Positions 1 through 6,873 of a DNA stretch of 10,781 nucleotides are shown here, in pieces. The DNA is from Bacillota bacterium. GTDB lineage: Bacteria > Bacillota > Clostridia > Christensenellales > CAG-138. How positions within the stretch are numbered: position 1 is the stretch's first letter; each line of letters begins with the position of its first letter. Under the pieces are notes generated by a model. It was given only the letters and a program-made list of their open reading frames with translations. It had not been told where the DNA came from and searched no databases. The position numbers and the translations under genes were made by a program. The stretch is from the NCBI GenBank assembly GCA_023461495.1, contig JAEYLA010000265.1, forward strand, positions 1 through 10,781. Direction: 5' to 3'.

Positions 1-1037
1 AGTGCTTTGTAGGAGAACTCCGCAATCGGATTCCATCCGCACTCAATAAACTGCGTGGTGGTTCTGTTGGTGGAGCCAAAGGTGATGAATTCTTCGGGCT
101 TCATGCCGTCCGGCTCATAGGCCTTGCGGAACTCGGGCATTTTCATCAGCCGGTCGATCACTGCAGGCTCCACCGGCACATCGATGCGCTCTTCAAACAC
201 ATCGACATCCGCAAGCATCTTGGCAATTTTGGGCGCGATAGACATGATCATGCTTGCGCCGGATAAATCCACAATATGGTTTGCGCCACGGCAGCCCGCA
301 GGCATCAGGAACGCGTCATACCCGCGTTCGTTGAATATCTGATATGCACGCTTGATAGAGGCCGTACCGGCCTGCACGATGCAATCCTCCCCGACCTCAG
401 GGCAGGAATCGTGCGCCACATCCCTCAGATAATCGTCCAGGCGCCCAACCATCAGCACGGCAATGCCCAAGCCCGGCTTCACGCCGTTGCGCTCCGCGCG
501 CGCCTTGCCCCTCGCCCTGGCCGCTCCCACGGCGAGCACCTGCGGCACCGTAAAGCTGACGGTAGCGGCTACATTTAGTCCCAAGGCTGTGCATTCTTCA
601 TATGCTTCAATGCCCGCGCGGGTAGCGGGCAGCTTCACAACGATATTGGGCGCCCAGGACGCCAGCGTTTTCGCCTGCTCAATCATATAGGCCGCATCCC
701 CGGTATAATTGGGATTTGTTTGCGCGCAAACATACCCCTTGCCCACAAGCCCCTGCTCAAAAACCGGCCTTACCTCTTCCGCGTAAAATCCGGTCACGCA
801 TTGCGCCAAAGCAAGCACCTTGTCCGTTCCTTTTAGTCCAGAAGGCAGGGCGCTCAGGCGCTCCTTCCAGAACGCGGTATCGTTGCGCAGCGTGGAATTG
901 ATCAGAAACGGGTTTGTCGTCATGCCCGCAGCGCCGTTATGAAACCCTTCAAGCTGTTCGGAGCGAACAGCGGAATCGTGCCAATAGATGGACTTTGTCT
1001 GAGAAGAGAGCCACTGTAAATATTTGTTTTCCTGCAT
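1..1037 (-). CDS. Transaldolase family protein, 3' end outside window
   Basis: Transaldolases move a dihydroxyacetone unit between sugar phosphates through a Schiff-base lysine, in the cytoplasm. I translated 345 residues; the C-terminus lies beyond the left edge. Family marks seen are GMTTNP at residues 38-43 and NIVVKLPAT at 131-139, whose K135 fits the Schiff-base lysine and lies close to where Lys132 is found in E. coli TalB. The residue after TTNP is Phe instead of the usual small Ser/Thr/Ala, and the rest is not close to TalA or TalB as I remember them, so this is a divergent branch whose acceptor may differ. The ATG at 1037 has AAGGAG seven bases upstream. It starts 4 bases after the epimerase stop, so the two genes should be translationally coupled. 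Family assignment is firm; the exact substrate is unknown. Confidence 0.88.
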   Translation of the reverse strand, partial: MQENKYLQWLSSQTKSIYWHDSAVRSEQLEGFHNGAAGMTTNPFLINSTLRNDTAFWKERLSALPSGLKGTDKVLALAQCVTGFYAEEVRPVFEQGLVGKGYVCAQTNPNYTGDAAYMIEQAKTLASWAPNIVVKLPATRAGIEAYEECTALGLNVAATVSFTVPQVLAVGAARARGKARAERNGVKPGLGIAVLMVGRLDDYLRDVAHDSCPEVGEDCIVQAGTASIKRAYQIFNERGYDAFLMPAGCRGANHIVDLSGASMIMSIAPKIAKMLADVDVFEERIDVPVEPAVIDRLMKMPEFRKAYEPDGMKPEEFITFGSTNRTTTQFIECGWNPIAEFSYKA

Positions 1038-1041
1038 TATA

Positions 1042-1893
1042 TTACTCCTTGAACTGTTTTCTTTCGAGCAACGCCGCGCATTCCATACTCTTTAGATACT
1101 CCATCGACCTTGCGGCGCACGCTTCCTGAGTGGGATAGGGCTGGCATTCGATCGTGACATAGCCCTTGTAGCCAATATCCAAGAGCGCATGGTAGTAGGC
1201 TTTAAAATCAATAGCGCCTGCCCCAGGGTATCCCCGATTGGAGTCCGAGAAATGCACATAGCCAAGCACATCCGCATAGCGCCTGAGCACATCGGTGGGA
1301 TTTTTATCCTCAATATGCATTGAGTGGGTATCGGCATGCAGCTTGAGATGGGAAAGCCCCAGGCTCCGGATATAATCGCCAACCTCAGTAACCGTGCACA
1401 AATAGTTGGAAACGTATTGATGGATGTTTTCCACCAGCAGGCCGCCGCCAACAGACTGGGCGTAGACATTGAGTTCGCGCAGGCAATCGGCAAGCCTCTT
1501 TAAATATTCCTCCCGATAAGAAGCATCGGGGAGATTGCCGCGCATGGTGCCTACCACCACAGGGCAGTCTAATTGCGCACCCAAGTCAAGATGCTCCTTC
1601 AGCCTGTCCACGGCGGCCTGCCGTATGGCGGGACTGTCTGAAGTAACACAAAGCTTGTTGAAGATATACTCAAGCCCCGTGCAAATCCCGCAATACTTTA
1701 GGCCATTGTCCGCAGCCGCAGCCTTCAGTTCGAAAATGTCCTGCGCCTTCGGGTCATGGATATAAAGCTCCATCGCATCATATCCGGCCATTCGGGAGGC
1801 CTCTGCCACCTCCCGGATGGTCCCCCGGAAGACAGCCGGCATGCGTTCAGGCAATTGTTCAAGCGCACACTGTATCCCATATTGAAACAACAT
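1042..1893 (-). CDS. TIM-barrel sugar (phosphate) isomerase/epimerase, ketose 3-epimerase-like
   Basis: This 283-residue protein belongs to the xylose isomerase-like/AP endonuclease 2 TIM-barrel superfamily. The likely divalent-metal ligands are E155 (in LLVEN), D188 (in LHADTH), H214 (in YVHFSDSNR) and E249 (in TIECQ). Their spacings of 33, 26 and 35 residues equal those I recall for D-psicose and D-tagatose 3-epimerases, and R220, six after the His, also matches a conserved substrate-side Arg. That points to epimerisation of a ketose or ketose phosphate; hydroxypyruvate isomerase or an inositol-type isomerase remain possible. I chose the ATG at 1893 because AAGGAG and AAGGG lie 5-10 bases upstream; a GTG at 1953 would add 20 unrelated residues and lacks such a site. 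The gene follows livF by 77 bases and precedes the transaldolase by 4 bases. Confidence 0.85.
   Translation of the reverse strand: MLFQYGIQCALEQLPERMPAVFRGTIREVAEASRMAGYDAMELYIHDPKAQDIFELKAAAADNGLKYCGICTGLEYIFNKLCVTSDSPAIRQAAVDRLKEHLDLGAQLDCPVVVGTMRGNLPDASYREEYLKRLADCLRELNVYAQSVGGGLLVENIHQYVSNYLCTVTEVGDYIRSLGLSHLKLHADTHSMHIEDKNPTDVLRRYADVLGYVHFSDSNRGYPGAGAIDFKAYYHALLDIGYKGYVTIECQPYPTQEACAARSMEYLKSMECAALLERKQFKE
1045..1050 (-). promoter_or_regulatory. Shine-Dalgarno of the transaldolase inside the epimerase 3' end
   Basis: AAGGAG, seven bases before the transaldolase ATG, is also the Lys-Glu codon pair that ends the upstream epimerase. The binding site is therefore entirely coding sequence of the previous gene, which favours translational coupling. 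Confidence 0.75.
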
Positions 1894-1954
1894 GATTTCC
1901 CTTCTCCTTCCCCATGTGCCGGGAACAAAAAAGCGTCCCGTCCATGGAAACACG

Positions 1955-1970
1955 AAGCGGCATACCGCCT
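1955..1970 (-). other. Small hairpin directly after the livF stop codon
   Basis: The transcript can form a 6-bp stem (one G-U pair) with a UAUG tetraloop immediately after the livF stop. No U-run follows it directly, so it is not called a terminator. It could stabilise the 3' end of a liv message or pause RNA polymerase, but chance is possible. Confidence 0.3.
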
Positions 1971-2690
1971 TTAGCAGCCCAGGTAAGCGTTTTTCACTTC
2001 CTCATTTTCCAGAAGCTTTTCGCACGTATCGGACATGACGATCTCGCCGGTCTGCATAACGTACCCCCTGTGCGCCGTGGAGAGTGCGATCTTGGAATTC
2101 TGTTCCACAAACAGCACGGTGGTGCCCTCGCGGTTGATATCATTGACCGCCACAAAAATTTCCTTGACGATCAACGGCGCCAGCCCCAGGGAGGGTTCAT
2201 CCAGAAGCAAAAGCTTCGGCCTGCCAAGCAGCGCCCTGCCGATTGCAAGCATCTGCTGCTCACCACCGGAAAGCGTGCCCGCCATCTGTGCGCGGCGCTC
2301 AAGCAAACGCGGAAAACGTCGGTAAACGTCATCCATATCGGTTTTGATGTTCTTGGTATCTTTCCTGAGGTAAGCGCCCATTTTCAGGTTTTCTTCCACG
2401 GACAGCTTGGAGAAGACATGCCTGCCCTCAAGCGCCTGCGCAATGCCGATGCCAGCCACTTTGGAGCCGGGATAGGCTTGGATTTCCTGCCCGTTATACA
2501 GGATTTTCCCCACTACGCCCCTGCGCTTGGTCAAGCCCGAAATGGATTGCAGCGTCGTCGTCTTCCCCGCGCCGTTCGCGCCGATCAGGGTCACCATTTC
2601 CCCTTCGTCAACATGCAGGTTGATGCCTTTGACGGAATGGATGCTGCCGTAATAATAATGAAAGTCAATCAACTCCAGAAGCTTTGCCAT
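1971..2690 (-). CDS. livF: Branched-chain amino acid-type ABC transporter ATPase LivF
   Basis: This 239-residue cytoplasmic ATPase drives the Liv permease together with LivG. It has Walker A GANGAGKT at residues 37-44, the ABC signature LSGGEQQ at 140-146, and Walker B LLLLDEP at 160-166. The switch position reads FVEQN at 194-198, with Gln where most ABC ATPases have His. That Gln is characteristic of LivF and separates it from the neighbouring LivG, which has His. Length and order agree with E. coli livF. The ATG overlaps the livG stop by one base (TAATG), with a strong GGGAGGTGAT binding site upstream, so it is coupled to livG. It is the last gene of the transporter block; two sugar enzymes follow. 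Confidence 0.95.
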   Translation of the reverse strand: MAKLLELIDFHYYYGSIHSVKGINLHVDEGEMVTLIGANGAGKTTTLQSISGLTKRRGVVGKILYNGQEIQAYPGSKVAGIGIAQALEGRHVFSKLSVEENLKMGAYLRKDTKNIKTDMDDVYRRFPRLLERRAQMAGTLSGGEQQMLAIGRALLGRPKLLLLDEPSLGLAPLIVKEIFVAVNDINREGTTVLFVEQNSKIALSTAHRGYVMQTGEIVMSDTCEKLLENEEVKNAYLGC

Positions 2691-3445
2691 TACTCATCAC
2701 CTCCCAGATAGGCTGCGATTACCTCGGGGTTCTCCTGTATTTCCTTAGGGCCCCCCTGCGCAAGCAGCATGCCGTTGCAAAGCACGTAGATATAATCGCT
2801 CACATTCATAATCAGCTTCATATCGTGCTCCACTACCAATATAGTGACGCCGGTATCAAGAATTTTTTTGAGCAGCACGTCAAGCTCCGCCTTTTCAGCG
2901 GTGTTCATGCCTGCCGCGGGCTCATCAAGCAGGATGATCTTCGGGTCGCTCGCAAGGCCGCGCACAATTTCAAGCAGACGCTGCTTGCCGTAGGAAAGGC
3001 TGGACGCGGGCGCAAACGCATATTCGTCCAGGCCCACAAACTGTAATAGTTCATGTGCCCGTTTGCAGATGCGCTCCTCTTCCTCCCGCTTCTTCTTTGT
3101 GTTGAAAAGCGAATCCCAAAAGGAGGCCTTTAAGCGGGAATTCATACCCACCAGCACGTTTTCGAGCACGTTCATTTTCCAGAACAGGTTGATGACCTGA
3201 TAGGTACGGGCAATACCGGCCTCGTTGATCTGGAACCCTCGTTTGCCCTCAAGATGCTCGCCGTTTAGCATGACTTCGCCGCTTGTGAGCTTGTATACGC
3301 CGCTGATGCAGTTGAACAGCGTGGTTTTTCCCGCGCCGTTGGGGCCAATCAGAGCGGTAATCTTGTTGGGCTCTACGCGAATGCTTACCCCGTTTACAGC
3401 AGTCAATCCGCCGAACTTGATTGTGACTTTATTGGTCTCCAGCAT
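2690..3445 (-). CDS. livG: Branched-chain amino acid-type ABC transporter ATPase LivG
   Basis: This 251-residue protein is the second nucleotide-binding subunit of the Liv-type importer. It has Walker A GPNGAGKT at residues 34-41, the signature LSYGKQR at 150-156 (the LSYG form typical of LivG), Walker B IILLDEP at 170-176, and switch His207 in VEHDMK. The insertion around residues 85-130 between Walker A and the signature, rich in Lys and Glu (KKKREEEER), is also normal for LivG. The ATG overlaps the livM stop as TAATG. The upstream Shine-Dalgarno is weak (AAGGGTGG about 10 bases away), so re-initiation after livM is probably important for its translation. Confidence 0.95.
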   Translation of the reverse strand: MLETNKVTIKFGGLTAVNGVSIRVEPNKITALIGPNGAGKTTLFNCISGVYKLTSGEVMLNGEHLEGKRGFQINEAGIARTYQVINLFWKMNVLENVLVGMNSRLKASFWDSLFNTKKKREEEERICKRAHELLQFVGLDEYAFAPASSLSYGKQRLLEIVRGLASDPKIILLDEPAAGMNTAEKAELDVLLKKILDTGVTILVVEHDMKLIMNVSDYIYVLCNGMLLAQGGPKEIQENPEVIAAYLGGDE

Positions 3446-4461
3446 TATACGCCACCACCCTTCTGCTCTGACTGGCCTGCATCCAGTTTAATTTTCCTTG
3501 CGGCATGTTTTCTGCGAATGCCGGTAATGAGATCCTTGATGCCGCCATAAATACCGCCGGGCAGCGCAACGATGACAACAAGCAGCAGAATGCCGTAGAA
3601 GAGCATCTGGTATTCCTGCAGGGGACGTATGCACTCCATCAGGATTTCAATGCTGACCACGCCGAGAATCGTCCCAAACAGGGAGGCCGTTCCGCCAAAC
3701 AGCAGCATGGTCAAAAGCAGCACCGATTGCTTCTGCATCGACGTTTCGGGGCTGATGTACTTAATCAGGTGCACATACAGCGCGCCCGCAAGGCCGGTCA
3801 GAAATGCGCTGACCGCGAACGCGATGACCTTGTTTTTCCGTACGTTGATACCCATGCCGTCCGCCGCGTGGGTATTTTCGCGGATGGCGATGAAGGCGCG
3901 CCCGACGCGGGAATTTACCAGGGAGGTCTTCGCCAAAAGCACCAGAATTACAATCGCCAGCAGGAAGAAATACCACTTGAGATAATCCTCGTTCAAAAAG
4001 CTGATGCTGACAACGTTGATTCCCTTAAAGTCATGCGTAAACCCGCCCGGCGAGGTATAGAGGAAATAATAGGTAATTTCCCCGAACGCTACGGTAGCCA
4101 GTGACAGGAAGTGGAACTTCAGCTTGGAAGCAGGATATGCAAGCAGCGCGCCGATGCCCGCCGCAAGAACCGCGCCAGCAGGTATGGTCAGATACAGCGG
4201 GAGATTAAAATACATGTTGAGAAGGCCCGTCGTATATGCGCCAAGCGTAAAGAACGCCGCGTGGCCCAGCGAAATCTGCCCGCTGTAGCCAAACAGGATA
4301 TCAAGGCCCGAGACCGCCACGACGTAAATGAGCATAATGCACATGATCAGCAGCGGATACTGGTTGCCCGCAACCATCCTTACCAGGAAAGGGAGCGCGC
4401 AAAGCCCTATGGCCATGCCGCCGACGAGCGGCAGTTTTTTCTTATTTATAATGTTGTTCAA
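3445..4461 (-). CDS. livM: Branched-chain amino acid-type ABC transporter permease LivM
   Basis: This 338-residue integral membrane permease pairs with LivH to form the channel. It shows a series of hydrophobic helices (roughly residues 11-30, 37-55, 68-83, 87-108, 163-178, 212-232, 245-275 and 284-300). LivM-type motifs are SGQISLGHAAFFTLGAY at 60-76, the coupling loop GRAFIAIRENTHAADGMGI at 187-205 that contacts the ATPases, and GGTASLFGTILG at 256-267. The C-terminus is a basic cytoplasmic tail. The start is TTG at 4461: GGAGG sits exactly seven bases upstream and no ATG in this frame is better placed. The ATG inside the upstream GAATGGAGG runs into a stop after five codons. The gene lies 27 bases after livH. 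Confidence 0.93.
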   Translation of the reverse strand: MNNIINKKKLPLVGGMAIGLCALPFLVRMVAGNQYPLLIMCIMLIYVVAVSGLDILFGYSGQISLGHAAFFTLGAYTTGLLNMYFNLPLYLTIPAGAVLAAGIGALLAYPASKLKFHFLSLATVAFGEITYYFLYTSPGGFTHDFKGINVVSISFLNEDYLKWYFFLLAIVILVLLAKTSLVNSRVGRAFIAIRENTHAADGMGINVRKNKVIAFAVSAFLTGLAGALYVHLIKYISPETSMQKQSVLLLTMLLFGGTASLFGTILGVVSIEILMECIRPLQEYQMLFYGILLLVVIVALPGGIYGGIKDLITGIRRKHAARKIKLDAGQSEQKGGGV

Positions 4462-4468
4462 ATCAATA

Positions 4469-4473
4469 CCTCC
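4469..4473 (-). promoter_or_regulatory. Ribosome binding site fixing the TTG start of livM
   Basis: GGAGG with a 7-base spacer to TTG at 4461. No in-frame ATG lies nearby, so this site decides the non-ATG start. Confidence 0.75.
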
Positions 4474-4488
4474 ATTCTGCCGAACCGA

Positions 4489-5364
4489 TTAAACGTCCTG
4501 AATGGCTTTCTCGTTGAAAATGCCGGTGGGCTTGATGAACAGGAACAGGATGAGAATTGCATATGCAATAAGGTTTTTATACGTTCCCGTCCAATAGCCT
4601 GCCACAAAGGTTTCCACAAGGCCCAAAATGACGCCGCCGATCATGGCACCGTACATGTTGCCGTACCCGCCGACAACCGCGCCCGCGAAACCTTTTCTGC
4701 CAACGAGAGAGCCCAAAGTGGTATAGACGCCGTACATCGGCCCAAGCAGCATGCCGGCAATAGAAGCGACTGCCGCCGAGAGTCCCCATGTGACGCCCGT
4801 ACTTAACGAGGTATTGATGCCGCAGGATTCAGCCGCAAGCGGATCCATTGCGGCGCTGCGCATTGCTGTGCCGAATTTGGTCTGTGTCATGAACAGATGC
4901 AGCAGAACCATCAAAAAGAGCGAAACCCCAAGGCAGGCGAACGCTTCCGCCTGCGCGGTCACGCCGAAAATGGTAAATGTGCTCTCTTTGAATACCTGCG
5001 GAAAACGCAGCGTCGTTGTGCCAAAAAACGCCTGCGTAGAATTTTGAATGATATACGAAATGGCGATTGTGGCCAGAACAATATAAATCGGTAAGACGTT
5101 TTTATTAAGCAGCGCCCGTATTACGCCTTTTTCCAGCAATATGCCCACCAGAAACGCGCACGCGAACGTGAGCAGGAACGCCACATAAATGGGCAGGCCG
5201 AGTATATGGTAAAAGGTTAACCCCAGATAGGCGCCCAGCGTGATCATATCGCCCTGCGCAAAGCTCATCAGGCCGGAGGCTCTGTAAATCAGGCTGTATC
5301 CCAGCGCGATCAAGCCGTAGATACCCCCGATAATCAGGCCATTGATAAGCAGAATTTTAAACAC
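4489..5364 (-). CDS. livH: Branched-chain amino acid-type ABC transporter permease LivH
   Basis: This 291-residue polytopic permease is the partner of LivM. The N-terminus NGLIIGGIYGLIALGYSLIY (residues 8-27), followed by SGLMSFAQGDMITLGAYLG at 30-48, is the classic LivH opening. The coupling loop is GTAMRSAAMDPLAAESCGI at 165-183, and the late glycine-rich helix pair GFAGAVVGGYGNMYGAMIGG lies at 225-244. Eight or so hydrophobic segments are visible, the last at about 263-279. The start is GTG at 5364, chosen because AGGAGGG lies six bases upstream and the protein then begins where LivH family members do. The 157-base gap before it, after livK, carries palindromes and a long hairpin. Confidence 0.94.
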   Translation of the reverse strand: MFKILLINGLIIGGIYGLIALGYSLIYRASGLMSFAQGDMITLGAYLGLTFYHILGLPIYVAFLLTFACAFLVGILLEKGVIRALLNKNVLPIYIVLATIAISYIIQNSTQAFFGTTTLRFPQVFKESTFTIFGVTAQAEAFACLGVSLFLMVLLHLFMTQTKFGTAMRSAAMDPLAAESCGINTSLSTGVTWGLSAAVASIAGMLLGPMYGVYTTLGSLVGRKGFAGAVVGGYGNMYGAMIGGVILGLVETFVAGYWTGTYKNLIAYAILILFLFIKPTGIFNEKAIQDV

Positions 5365-5370
5365 TCTATT

Positions 5371-5377
5371 CCCTCCT
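5371..5377 (-). promoter_or_regulatory. Ribosome binding site fixing the GTG start of livH
   Basis: AGGAGGG with a 6-base spacer to GTG at 5364; it supports a non-ATG start for livH. Confidence 0.75.
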
Positions 5378-5398
5378 ATTCAGCATCAGCTAAGTTCA

Positions 5399-5446
5399 CC
5401 AAAGGAAGCGGACAATGCCCTGTTTCGTTTCGCCCGCTTCCTTTGG
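5399..5446 (-). repeat. 13-bp perfect inverted repeat between livK and livH
   Basis: CCAAAGGAAGCGG at 5399-5411 is the exact reverse complement of CCGCTTCCTTTGG at 5434-5446, with a 22-base loop between them. In the transcript it would form a stable 13-bp stem. No U-run follows, so it does not look like a simple terminator. Its place just after the binding-protein gene suits an RNA stabiliser or a block to 3' decay that keeps livK mRNA more abundant than the permease mRNA, as described for other transporter operons. That role is inferred. Confidence 0.6.
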
Positions 5447-5450
5447 CTCG

Positions 5451-5491
5451 TAGGACCCTATGTCCTAATCGGTTCGCAGGACCTATGTCCT
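5451..5491. promoter_or_regulatory. Pair of GGAC/GTCC palindromes, possible operators
   Basis: Two closely related palindromes sit in tandem. The first is TAGGAC-N5-GTCCTA at 5451-5467 and the second AGGAC-N4-GTCCT at 5478-5491, with centres about 25 bp apart. The interior bases are also nearly identical (CCTAT and CTAT). The 5-4-5 layout of the second resembles dimer operators such as those of Crp/Fnr-type proteins, though the half-site GGAC is not the textbook one for either. They could instead act as small RNA hairpins or be copies of a dispersed repeat. No convincing -35/-10 promoter lies next to them. Confidence 0.45.
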
Positions 5492-5522
5492 AAAAAGAGC
5501 GCAATTTCATGCACGCCGCGCT
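5492..5522 (-). terminator. Weak terminator-like element after livK
   Basis: AGCGC, starting in the last base of the livK stop codon, can pair with GCGCT 15 bases on, and CTTTTT follows directly. The stem is only 5 bp, so read-through would be expected. It could reduce transcription into livH, giving more binding protein than permease. Assignment is tentative. Confidence 0.3.
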
Positions 5523-6793
5523 TAGCGATCGCGGCCGGTGGCTGTTTTATAGGCGTCATAGCCGCCGGTGGCGAGCCATTCTTCGAGCACAATGTTCTGC
5601 TCGTTGAGCAATACGAAGGAGTTGAACGCGCTGTAGCCTTCGCGGTCGCCCTTGGTGTAATCAAGCGTGCCGCCCAAGCCTTCGATCTTGACCTTATGGG
5701 TCGCATCGCGCAGCGCCATGCTGTCGTTGGAACCGGCGATCTTGCTTGCTTCCCACATTGCCATCATGGTATCCCAGCCGCGGTATGCGGATTCATGGGT
5801 CGGCGTCTTGCCATAAGCCGCATTGTATTTTTCAAGCATGCTCTTCATGTAAGGAATGGTGCATTCTTCAACGGTCTTATAGGGAACGTAGGGGTATACA
5901 TAGATGATATAGTTAGAGTTTTCAATGCCCGCGACCTGCTGATAAGCGGGAGAGAAGCATTCTTTGCAGGCCAGCATGCCCTTATAGCCCATGTTGCGCA
6001 ATTGCTTGACAAAGGGGCCGAAGGTATCGCCGATGAGGGACATGAAGATGATGTCGGGATCCGTCGCAAGAATCTGGGTGATCTGGCCGCTGAAGTCGGT
6101 ATCGGCGGTATCGCATTCCTGACGCGTCGTCACAGGCAGGCCCTTTTCCTTGCAGGCTTCTTCAAAAGCGGTCGCGGTGGATTTGCCGGTATCGTCGGTG
6201 CCGCTGATGATCGCAACATTCTTGAAGCCCATATCCATGATCATGTCAACATCAAGCGGCGCGATGCGGTTGTTGTTGGCGCTGGCGCGGAAGGTCCAGA
6301 TCATGCTCTCATCCTTCATCCAAGTGGCGGAGGTGCCCAAACCGAAATTGTAGATTTCAGCCTGGTTGAGGTACGGGATGCAGGCGGAAACTTCGTTGGA
6401 GTTTACGGACCCTACCACGGCATCGGCCGATTTGTTTTCAATCACCTTCTGGACGATCTTTACGGCTTCTTCCGTGCTGCCGGTGCTGTCATAGTGATCG
6501 ATGACAACGGTTGAGCCGTTAAACCCGCCGTTTTCATTGATGTACTTGACGGCAAGGTCAATGCCGTTCTTGGCGTTGTTGCCGGCTTCCGCGTTGTTGC
6601 CGGAAAGCTGCAGATACGTGCTGATGCGGAATACGTTACCATCCGCAGGGGCGGCTGCGGGCGCTTCGCTTGCGGGGGCTTGGCTTGCGGGAGCATTTGC
6701 CGCCGGAGCGGGGGTGGCGGAGGGTGCCGCGCAGGCAGCAACGCTAAAGAGTAACGCCAGGGCAAGAAGGATCGCTGAGAGTTTTTTCAACAT
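5522..6793 (-). CDS. livK: Liv-type ABC transporter substrate-binding lipoprotein
   Basis: This 423-residue extracellular lipoprotein captures the substrate and delivers it to LivH/LivM. The signal peptide is MLKKLSAILLALALLFSVAAC with lipobox SVAAC, so Cys21 is the lipidated residue. Residues 22-51 are an Ala/Pro/Ser linker typical of Clostridia lipoproteins. The rest is a type I periplasmic-binding fold (Peripla_BP_6), with an opening ISTYLQLSGNNAEAGNNA at about 57-74 and NENGGF at 86-91. The family takes leucine, isoleucine and valine, but also amides, urea, hydroxy acids and aromatic acids; the sugar-enzyme neighbours argue against assuming amino acids here. The ATG at 6793 has AAAGGGG about 10 bases upstream. 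The symbol is given for operon position, not proven specificity. Confidence 0.9.
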   Translation of the reverse strand: MLKKLSAILLALALLFSVAACAAPSATPAPAANAPASQAPASEAPAAAPADGNVFRISTYLQLSGNNAEAGNNAKNGIDLAVKYINENGGFNGSTVVIDHYDSTGSTEEAVKIVQKVIENKSADAVVGSVNSNEVSACIPYLNQAEIYNFGLGTSATWMKDESMIWTFRASANNNRIAPLDVDMIMDMGFKNVAIISGTDDTGKSTATAFEEACKEKGLPVTTRQECDTADTDFSGQITQILATDPDIIFMSLIGDTFGPFVKQLRNMGYKGMLACKECFSPAYQQVAGIENSNYIIYVYPYVPYKTVEECTIPYMKSMLEKYNAAYGKTPTHESAYRGWDTMMAMWEASKIAGSNDSMALRDATHKVKIEGLGGTLDYTKGDREGYSAFNSFVLLNEQNIVLEEWLATGGYDAYKTATGRDR

Positions 6794-6873
6794 AATTGGG
6801 GTCCCCTTTCTTCTTGTCTTTTAACAAGCCTTGCTCGTATGGTTTCACTTGAGATAAGCAACTGGTCCGTCCT

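Noticed and set aside
1894..1970. Possible terminator between livF and the epimerase gene (hairpin plus a T6 run)
   Set aside because: The 6-bp stem is separated from the T-run by about 25 bases, and the T-run sits in the loop of another small CGGGA/TCCCG repeat, so it does not have terminator layout.
1914..2711. A 265-codon plus-strand open frame opposite livF
   Set aside because: livF has all ABC ATPase motifs in the right order; the opposite frame shows none of any family and is a codon-bias shadow.
5342..6514. A 390-codon open frame on the plus strand antisense to livK
   Set aside because: It lies almost wholly opposite a clear livK gene with a lipoprotein signal peptide, has no recognisable domain, and such frames are expected opposite GC-rich genes.
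6589..6733. Repetitive Ala/Pro/Ser-coding stretch in livK that looks like a DNA repeat
   Set aside because: It codes for the flexible linker behind the lipobox cysteine, which is common in Clostridia lipoproteins; no separate repeat element is needed.
6794..6873. Possible promoter upstream of livK
   Set aside because: TTGCTT is followed by ATACGA at a spacing of only 15 with poor -10 similarity; not convincing without transcript data.
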